Shown piece by piece: positions 58,312-64,000 of a stretch of 64,000 bases of DNA. The translations under genes were made by a program, and so were the position numbers. The DNA is taken from assembly GCF_036867415.1 (NCBI RefSeq), contig NZ_JBAJHU010000002.1:310001-374000 (forward strand). The letters run 5' to 3'. The notes below the pieces were generated by a model. It saw only the letters and a program-made list of their open reading frames with translations. It ran no database searches and was not told where the DNA came from. Numbering within the stretch: position 1 is the first letter of the stretch; the number at the start of each line of letters is the position of its first letter. This stretch comes from Rossellomorea sp036867415. Its GTDB lineage: Bacteria; Bacillota; Bacilli; Bacillales; Bacillaceae_B.

Positions 58312-59847
58312 TCACCCCGTGCCGAACGTCCTTTTCATCCGCTCCAACGGATCATCCTCTCTACCTTCATCCCATTCCAAAGCCTGGCCAGCATTCAGAA
58401 GGACTTTTTTCAATAGAGCATCATCCACTTCCTGTACCGCTGTGCACTCGTGGAAAGCGAGAGCCGCTGCCGCACCTGCCGATTGACCGAGGATCATAAA
58501 CACCGGTTCCATCCTGATGGAGCCATACGCGATATGAGAACTCGATAAACAAACTGGCACCAGCAAGTTCAGGCATTCATCTGCCCTTGGTGTGATCGAG
58601 CGGTAAGAAATCGGATAAGGGGAGATGGGAATCTCGACATCCCCTTCATTCACACACACACCGTCGATGGCGACCCGTCTGCAGTGATGGGAATCCATCT
58701 GATAGGATGCCAAACCGATTGAATCTTCCACGGTGGTTTGCCCGAGGCAATTCCGGTCCGTCATCACATAGTCGGACACCATCCTCCTGCTCTCCCGGAT
58801 GTATAATTGATGAGGCCAATGACCTGTCTCGGGGAACTCATCTTGCGGCAGCCCCCACTCAGACACCTCTTCCCGGATGGACGACGGAACACGTTCGTCA
58901 CAGCTCAGAAAATAAAGCATGCCGAGGTTGTAGTTGAAATGCTCTTGAAAAATCGCTTCCCTTGTTTCGTAATTGCCATCCGGCCAAGCATAATTCTTTC
59001 CTATATAATCAGTCGACACCGCGCCATGATTGTTGAGATCGGATTTGCCATTCGGCAGCATGATATGGAGTTTCATGGCGTCCCAGACACCGGCTTTAAT
59101 ATATCGGAGCAGCAGCTCATAGGTTTCCGGTTCATACTTCGGTGGTTTGGGAATTGGGATAGAATTTCCAGGATCGTTCGCTAAACAGATGCGGAAATTA
59201 TAAGCCTGGATCCTGCCGTCCCCCTTTCCTTCTTTAACCGTGCCCGCTTCCAGCTCCGTCACCCCTTCGAGCAGTCCGCTTCCCTTGACTCCTTCTATCA
59301 CATACGGATCCACAGGTATTTCGAATTTATGATGGGGTTCACCAAACCGGACCCCGTTATACGTTTCATTGTATGTAGAAATGGATTCACGTCCTACCGC
59401 ATAGGAAACACCTGCCTTCGCCATGATATCTCCTTCATAACCGGCATCGACGAAATAGCACCCTTCAAACACACTTCCATTTTCCATGATGATCCTCTTT
59501 ATTTTATTATGGACTATCACGACGTCTTCCGGGTGCTGATTGAAATAAACTGGAATCTCATATTCAGACAGCCAGGTCTCGAAAACGGCAGACGCTGCTT
59601 TCGGCTCGAATGTCCACTGTTCTTCTTTTCCATAGTACGCTCCGATTCTCCGGTAAAACTCTCTGGATAATCCGCCTATCGCCTCTTTTGCCCCGAAATC
59701 GGTCGCACCGAGCCCGCTGGCAGTGATGCCTCCGATGTGACGGCCAAATTCGGCAACCGCAACTGATAGCCCCATCTTCTTTGCCTGAATGGCACATGTG
59801 ATGCCTGCAGGAGTCGCCCCGTAGACAATCAAGTCCATTTTTACCAT
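58312..59847 (-). CDS. FAD-dependent oxidoreductase 2 (FAD_oxidored family)
   Basis: 511-residue flavoprotein. It has LIVYGATPAGITCAIQAKKM (FAD motif with GATPAG), AEFGRHIGGITASGLGATDFG, YFVDAGYEGDIMAKAGVSYAVGRE and the C-terminal GQSAGAAAALAF. It is related to the enzyme at 42156. The ATG at 59847 lies six bases after AAGG and 23 bases beyond the stop of the upstream gene. An ATG at 59838 is an alternative. It forms an operon with the DUF4838-type gene. The reaction is unknown; oxidation of a glycan or its reductive cleavage is conceivable. Confidence 0.87.
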   Translation of the reverse strand: MVKMDLIVYGATPAGITCAIQAKKMGLSVAVAEFGRHIGGITASGLGATDFGAKEAIGGLSREFYRRIGAYYGKEEQWTFEPKAASAVFETWLSEYEIPVYFNQHPEDVVIVHNKIKRIIMENGSVFEGCYFVDAGYEGDIMAKAGVSYAVGRESISTYNETYNGVRFGEPHHKFEIPVDPYVIEGVKGSGLLEGVTELEAGTVKEGKGDGRIQAYNFRICLANDPGNSIPIPKPPKYEPETYELLLRYIKAGVWDAMKLHIMLPNGKSDLNNHGAVSTDYIGKNYAWPDGNYETREAIFQEHFNYNLGMLYFLSCDERVPSSIREEVSEWGLPQDEFPETGHWPHQLYIRESRRMVSDYVMTDRNCLGQTTVEDSIGLASYQMDSHHCRRVAIDGVCVNEGDVEIPISPYPISYRSITPRADECLNLLVPVCLSSSHIAYGSIRMEPVFMILGQSAGAAAALAFHECTAVQEVDDALLKKVLLNAGQALEWDEGREDDPLERMKRTFGTG

Positions 59848-59869
59848 TACAGCCTTATCTTTCGAAGGT

Positions 59870-61525
59870 TCATAATACCGAAGCTGACTGAAGTCCATCC
59901 ACATTTCCTCCTTGCCACTCTCGTTTACATCTAACAGCTGTTTTCTTTACATAATAGAAGTAAATCTGCAGCATTTCTTCCATTGTAAAGGAATCAAAGT
60001 TATCTTTATTTTGAATGTCCAGTAATTCTTCACTGACAGCAGGCGTATGCTCATTTAGAAAATCGATCAATTCATCCAGGCAGGTGACAATTTCCTGACT
60101 GGATCGCGCCTTCACTTTTTCAGTATCTACAAGACGTGCCGGGAACAGCGGGACATTCCATGCCGTATGTTTTGCCAGGATGTTCTCCAATTCCAAAATG
60201 ATCGACAGATATGTCTCTTTTTTCTCTCCAAGCGGGGAAAAATACGCGTCGACCAGACTGTCAAAGTCCTTTCCCCAACACAAGCCTGCATATAAGAAGT
60301 TATTCAGCCCATGGATCCATTTCCACGGATAATCAGCGTTGATTCCCTGTGAAAGCGGCTTGATATGACAAGGTACAATCAGATTCAGGACCCCGTCTGC
60401 CTGCAGCTTCTTGTAGTCCGCCATATCCTGCTTCATCCTGTTTAAGAGCGGCGGAAATAACTCACTCAGCATGAAATGATCACTGTAATATTCCAGCACG
60501 GTGAAGGACCTGTTTTTTATTTTCGTTTCAGTCCTCCAGTCCATCAAACTGGCGGCAGCACGTTTCTGTTCTTCGCTTGCCTCATGAATGGACGCTGAAT
60601 AATCCCTTCCCCAATAAGCGTAAAGCACATCCGCTTCTTGGGAGACATTTGTCCCTGCAGCGCGTTCAAGCATCTTCCACTCAAGACCGGCATTATAGAC
60701 AATATGCTCCACTTCGACGTTCAACTCTTTCAATGATGCACGTAACTTTTCCGAAAAAGTAATATACGCAGGCATGAAATCATCGTACTCGTCTTGATCA
60801 ATTCCGATGTCCTCCGGCCACAACGACACCCTGTTAACAACTGGCGACCCGATGCAGATCTCATGGATTCGACTGATGACGTGATCCTGCATGCCGGAGT
60901 CCCTCAATAAGTGATTCGGCTGCATCCCCATTTCTTTCGTTAGAAAAGCCAGGCTGTGTCCGCCAAGCGTAACCTTCATATTCCGCTTGACGAGCTCTGG
61001 TTCCACATAACTCTTCACTTTATCCCATAGAAAGAAGGTGAAAAAGAATTCATTCAATCCGTTTTTCACGCCCCAGTCAATCAGACGGTTTATGTAAAGG
61101 GGATCGTCTATGGTCTCGATGATGTTGCCCCGCCGGGAAAACAAGGGGGTCTGCACACTTGTCGCATTTTCCGTATAAGTACCACACCTGCCTTCATTAA
61201 GATGAACCCAGCTGTACCCCAGTTTCTTCTCGCAAAAAGAATACACGCCATATAATAATGAACGTTCTTCCTTCCCGACGATCCAGACGTCATCCCCCTC
61301 ATCGATCAACGCAAACCCATCTTTACTCAAGGTTAAAGGGGATTTACATAATGGAGATGAATGATACTCCTTTTCAAGCATGATAAAGATGGAACCCTGC
61401 AAATCCCTGTGACGGCCCCTTCGATTCATACCCAATTCGATTCCCGCCTGCCTGAACAGCCTCCGCAGCTCCTCCACAGCAAAACAAGTGGTGGCATGGC
61501 TGTTAAAGTACGCAATTGACTTCAC
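59870..61525 (-). CDS. DUF4838-type, glycoside-hydrolase-like protein
   Basis: 551-residue cytoplasmic protein without signal peptide. The N-terminal domain (AVEELRRLFRQAGIELGM, GSIFIMLEK, LLYGVYSFCEKKLGYSWVH) is like the accessory N-domain of GH20/GH67-type enzymes. The central part (about 130-430) looks like a TIM barrel with VSLWPEDIGID, NAGLEWKMLE and ADYPWKWIHGLNN. This fits DUF4838 proteins of glycan loci. No catalytic residues can be assigned with certainty. The GTG at 61525 follows GGGAG. A half operator (GTCTTTAATG, 61601) lies upstream. Cotranscribed with FAD oxidoreductase 2. Confidence 0.72.
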   Translation of the reverse strand: MKSIAYFNSHATTCFAVEELRRLFRQAGIELGMNRRGRHRDLQGSIFIMLEKEYHSSPLCKSPLTLSKDGFALIDEGDDVWIVGKEERSLLYGVYSFCEKKLGYSWVHLNEGRCGTYTENATSVQTPLFSRRGNIIETIDDPLYINRLIDWGVKNGLNEFFFTFFLWDKVKSYVEPELVKRNMKVTLGGHSLAFLTKEMGMQPNHLLRDSGMQDHVISRIHEICIGSPVVNRVSLWPEDIGIDQDEYDDFMPAYITFSEKLRASLKELNVEVEHIVYNAGLEWKMLERAAGTNVSQEADVLYAYWGRDYSASIHEASEEQKRAAASLMDWRTETKIKNRSFTVLEYYSDHFMLSELFPPLLNRMKQDMADYKKLQADGVLNLIVPCHIKPLSQGINADYPWKWIHGLNNFLYAGLCWGKDFDSLVDAYFSPLGEKKETYLSIILELENILAKHTAWNVPLFPARLVDTEKVKARSSQEIVTCLDELIDFLNEHTPAVSEELLDIQNKDNFDSFTMEEMLQIYFYYVKKTAVRCKREWQGGNVDGLQSASVL

Positions 61526-61615
61526 GGCAACTCACTCCCTATATCAGAATCACTCCATGTTCTACTACTAAACATACCGGTAACCAGCCGTCCATAAAAT
61601 GTCTTTAATGGCGGC

Positions 61616-61705
61616 GGGACGGGTTGACTGGGGGGGACGCGGGGACAGGTCCGCTGTCCCAGTTAAATGCAAAACGGGACAAGGTACCTGTCCCCTAGTC
61701 CCGCT
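61616..61705. repeat. REPIN: two REP-like palindromes in inverted orientation (G1, G2)
   Basis: G1: GGGACGC tail then GGGGACAGGTCCGCTGTCCC (61642-61660). G2: GGGACAAGGTACCTGTCCC then CTAGTCCCG tail (61676-61703). The tails point outwards and a 15-base spacer separates them, which is the REPIN layout. It lies between two tandem genes. Confidence 0.8.
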
Positions 61706-62570
61706 CCTGCGTAAAGTGATAGACGGCTCCGATCATTCCGGAGTGGTTCTGGTGTTTGGCAAGCACGATTTCTGTCCGATTATAGAAGCTTTCAACCGCA
61801 TATTTCTTTACTTCTTCTTTTATATCTTTCAGGAATATATCCCCTCTCAGTGCAATTCCACCGCCAATCACGACTTTTTCGGGATCGAATACATAGAGCA
61901 GATTGGAAATGCCGATTGCCAGATGCTTATAGAAAGTGGAAACGGCTTTTCCAATCTCCTGGTCGCCCTGATCATATAGATCGAATATCGTTTTTCCTGT
62001 CCACTCCCCACCGCCCTTATACTCTTTTGCCATTCTGATCAAACCGGGAAACGACGCCACTTTTTCAAACTGCTCCCCCTCAATTCTCATATATCCCCAC
62101 TCTCCGGCACTGAATGAATGGCCGGAGTAGAGCTGATTATTGATGATGATGCCTCCGCCAACACCTGTACCTACCGTCAGCATGAGGAAATTCTCAGCTC
62201 CATGATCCCCGAGCCACTGTTCGCATAGTGCCGCACATTCTGCATCGTTTCTGACTTTGACGGGGAGGTTTAGTTCTTTTGAAATCAGCTGTTTAAGTTC
62301 CATTCCTTTATACCCCGGGATATTGTTGCTCTCTCCCAGCACGATCCCTTTTTCAGCATCCACCCTGCCGGCGGTGCTGACGGCCACACCATCCGCTTCA
62401 TAACTCTTCAGCATTTCCCTGCTTAAATGAATCAATTTTTTAACAATCGATGGTCCTCCCAGGTGAGCTTCGGTATCATCTAAAAAGCTTGCAGCTACAC
62501 TTCCATCCTCACGCACAATTCCGTATTTAATATGTGTACCCCCGATGTCAAATGCGATAAATTGTTTCAC
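61695..62570 (-). CDS. ROK-family sugar kinase without zinc motif
   Basis: 291-residue kinase. ATP loop IAFDIGGTHIKYGIV, VRNDAECAALCEQW, LTVGTGVGGGIIINNQL and the catalytic aspartate in RNDAE are present. The usual CxCGxxGCxE zinc cluster after GEWGYM is absent; the segment has no cysteine there. Such zinc-free ROK proteins include beta-glucoside kinases. The GTG at 62570 follows AAAGGGGAGG. The frame upstream of it has no start signal. It probably phosphorylates the amino sugar or disaccharide before NagA acts. Confidence 0.88.
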   Translation of the reverse strand: MKQFIAFDIGGTHIKYGIVREDGSVAASFLDDTEAHLGGPSIVKKLIHLSREMLKSYEADGVAVSTAGRVDAEKGIVLGESNNIPGYKGMELKQLISKELNLPVKVRNDAECAALCEQWLGDHGAENFLMLTVGTGVGGGIIINNQLYSGHSFSAGEWGYMRIEGEQFEKVASFPGLIRMAKEYKGGGEWTGKTIFDLYDQGDQEIGKAVSTFYKHLAIGISNLLYVFDPEKVVIGGGIALRGDIFLKDIKEEVKKYAVESFYNRTEIVLAKHQNHSGMIGAVYHFTQERD

Positions 62571-62613
62571 ATTACCTCCCCTTTCAGTAACTATGATGGA
62601 ACAAGGAGGAGAA

Positions 62614-62647
62614 GGTACATTGTCCCTCATGAATGGGACAATGTACC
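62614..62647. repeat. REP-like palindrome H
   Basis: GGTACATTGTCCC, eight-base loop, GGGACAATGTACC: a perfect 13-pair stem 44 bases upstream of the ROK kinase start. The rest of the 447-base gap to sipW shows only the sipW terminator. Confidence 0.75.
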
Positions 62648-62970
62648 TGTCCAAAACCTTACTTCCTATTAGCATGTCTCTCAGCATAACGAACACATTA
62701 CAAGCACACTCAAATTCATTTTGCTTTGACTTTAAAATAAATTCGCGGGGATTGTGGCGTCTTCCTGCATATTTCTTAACTATCTGGTTCAAAGAACTTC
62801 TAAAAGATCTGTTTCAAAGTATTAAAACCTTCCTCTTGCCATACGAATTATTGTCTAGTTAATAGTACTATTCAATCGAAACTTTCATGGCTCCTCTCCC
62901 CGTACCAATTAACAAGGAGGCAAACAAGTATGTGTTTTATAAAATCGTACCTCCTCTATTACGCTCCGCA

Positions 62971-63006
62971 CAAAAAATCCTCTACACCAGTCAGTGTAAA
63001 GGATTT
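62971..63006 (-). terminator. Terminator of sipW
   Basis: Minus strand ATCCTTTACAC, loop, GTGTAGAGGAT then TTTTT: 10 of 11 pairs. Confidence 0.85.
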
Positions 63007-63017
63007 GGAATATATTG

Positions 63018-63596
63018 TTATGAAATATTCTTTTCAATCGGGTCTTCTTTTTTGGATGAAAGATCTAAGGTGGAAATCGCTTTCCAGATCGTGAAGCCTG
63101 AGTAAAAGATGAGCAGAATTCCTGGAATGATGAACATTAACGCTCCATTTTTCGAATTCATGAAATTCATGAAGTAACCGATGAACGGGATGGTAAACCC
63201 TTTATACTCAGCCACTACATTCTCTGATAAAACGGGTTCAAGATCCGGAGCATCATTGTTATCTCCTTTGGTTTTGTACATTACATGTTCTCCGTTCTTG
63301 ACTACTTCCAATACTCTGTGTGTAATAAGGATGTTTTCTTTCTCTTTAAAGGTGATGACATCCCCTTCTTTGAAGCGGGTTAAGTCTCCTCCAGGCTTCA
63401 CTGCGATGATCGAACCCGTTTGAATGCCCGGCTCCATCGATCCTGACAACACTGTCTTTATTTGATATCCAAAGAACTCAGGCTCCCCGCCGGCAGCCTT
63501 TGAAGAGACGACTACGAATATCATCATAAACAGGACAGCATACAAGATAACGGTAATACTAGTGCTTACAACTTTTCTCACTACTTTTAAGTTCAT
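63018..63596 (-). CDS. sipW: Signal peptidase I, SipW (ER type)
   Basis: 192-residue membrane protease that processes TasA and TapA. An N-terminal membrane anchor (residues 10-32) is followed by the catalytic serine in LSGSMEPGI and by the histidine in LITHRVLEVV, which replaces lysine as in ER-type enzymes. GDNNDAPD follows, then a second membrane span near the C-terminus. ATG at 63596 after AGGTAAGGTAG. It is the second gene of the tapA-sipW operon. A terminator follows and no tasA. Confidence 0.92.
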   Translation of the reverse strand: MNLKVVRKVVSTSITVILYAVLFMMIFVVVSSKAAGGEPEFFGYQIKTVLSGSMEPGIQTGSIIAVKPGGDLTRFKEGDVITFKEKENILITHRVLEVVKNGEHVMYKTKGDNNDAPDLEPVLSENVVAEYKGFTIPFIGYFMNFMNSKNGALMFIIPGILLIFYSGFTIWKAISTLDLSSKKEDPIEKNIS

Positions 63597-63619
63597 TGTT
63601 TATCTACCTTACCTTTCTG

Positions 63620-64000
63620 TTATTCTAGCGAATTATTATCACTTGTCGAAGAAGGTTCTTCTGCCGATTCTTCAGGATCTTTTTTCTTGACCGGCTTTAC
63701 ATCCGACTGCGGTTCACTTGCTGCTTTTACTTCGGCTTTTTCTTCAGGCTTTGTTTCTGGTTCGGGCTCTGCCGGGGCGGCCGGCTGTTCAGGTTCCGGC
63801 TTTTCTTCTACAGGTGGTGCCGATTCTTCTTTATTTTCCACTTTACTCTGATCTATCTTTGCCTCTTCAGGGTTCGTCACTTCCTGATTTTCTTGTTTAT
63901 CTTCTTTCTTAGTTGGTTCAGGCTTGGTTTTACCTCCGCCTTTATCTTCTTCGAGTTTATCTTGTTCACAGGTTATCGTGATGGTCTCACTCCATAATTC
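63620..64000 (-). CDS. tapA: TapA-like amyloid fibre assembly protein, C-terminal part
   Basis: The visible 126 residues are the 3' end of a gene that begins beyond base 64000. The first residues (ELWSETITITCEQ) match the end of the TapA core domain with its conserved cysteine. A long Pro/Glu/Lys-rich disordered tail follows (e.g. EEKPEPEQPAAPAEPEPETK), as in B. subtilis TapA but longer. It lies 23 bases before sipW, the expected partner. TapA anchors or nucleates TasA fibres in the biofilm matrix. Position and tail support the call; the N-terminus cannot be checked here. Confidence 0.75.
   Translation of the reverse strand, partial: ELWSETITITCEQDKLEEDKGGGKTKPEPTKKEDKQENQEVTNPEEAKIDQSKVENKEESAPPVEEKPEPEQPAAPAEPEPETKPEEKAEVKAASEPQSDVKPVKKKDPEESAEEPSSTSDNNSLE

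Noticed and set aside
62887..63105. 72-codon plus-strand frame near sipW
   Set aside because: It starts after an AGGAGG-like stretch but runs through the sipW terminator and into sipW antisense, with no family signal.

Overview
The window is from a Gram-positive endospore-former of the Bacillaceae (a Bacillus or Rossellomorea-like genome). The evidence is strong AGGAGG ribosome binding sites, frequent TTG and GTG starts, sigma-A promoters, a ComK gene, a tapA-sipW matrix locus and a thermolysin-type neutral protease. No rRNA, tRNA, CRISPR or prophage was seen.

Layout. 1-4.6 kb: a partial sensor kinase, a secreted M4 protease, comK and a divergent sigma-70-type factor. 4.6-10.4 kb: one very large secreted amylopullulanase with two GH13 catalytic modules, behind a cre site and a LacI-type operator. 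10.5-13.8 kb: a VanZ pseudogene, a small protein, a metallo-hydrolase and a REP-associated tyrosine transposase (RAYT) flanked by inverted REP palindromes. Related palindromes recur up to 62.6 kb.

13.8-28.2 kb: the most unusual region. A GntR/FCD regulator sits among nine operator-like copies of TTTGGTATACCAAA. They lie in front of a ferredoxin/ferredoxin-NADP reductase/RidA operon, an aspartate-dehydrogenase-like enzyme, a heme-oxygenase-like diiron oxygenase (all six CADD-type metal ligands present) with an aldehyde dehydrogenase, GlcG-like protein and ChrA-like transporter, a creatininase-family hydrolase with a permease, another ferredoxin nearby, a 111-residue unknown protein, a second permease and a 28-residue peptide. 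Read together this looks like an uncharacterised oxygenase-based catabolic system for a nitrogen-containing compound. The substrate cannot be read from the sequence.

28.3-33.4 kb: remnants of a CdaR-type regulator and a bile-acid-type symporter, then a class II HMG-CoA reductase operon with a TctA-type permease, behind a near-perfect sigma-54 promoter and next to a sigma-54 activator. This is probably mevalonate catabolism. 33.4-34.1 kb holds only debris and orphan operators.

34.1-62.6 kb: a carbohydrate utilisation locus. It has two secreted beta-propeller/FIMAH proteins, an ABC sugar transporter, a YesL-type membrane protein, four Gfo/Idh/MocA oxidoreductases, two FAD-dependent oxidoreductases, a zinc-type dehydrogenase, a DHDPS-family aldolase, an epimerase-like protein, a TIM-barrel isomerase, a CE7 esterase, NagA, a DUF4838-type protein and a ROK kinase. 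The regulator has a GGDEF-like domain with a GGEEY motif and a winged helix, and an AGACWWGTCT palindrome repeats at the promoters. 63-64 kb: sipW and the 3' part of tapA, without tasA in the usual position.
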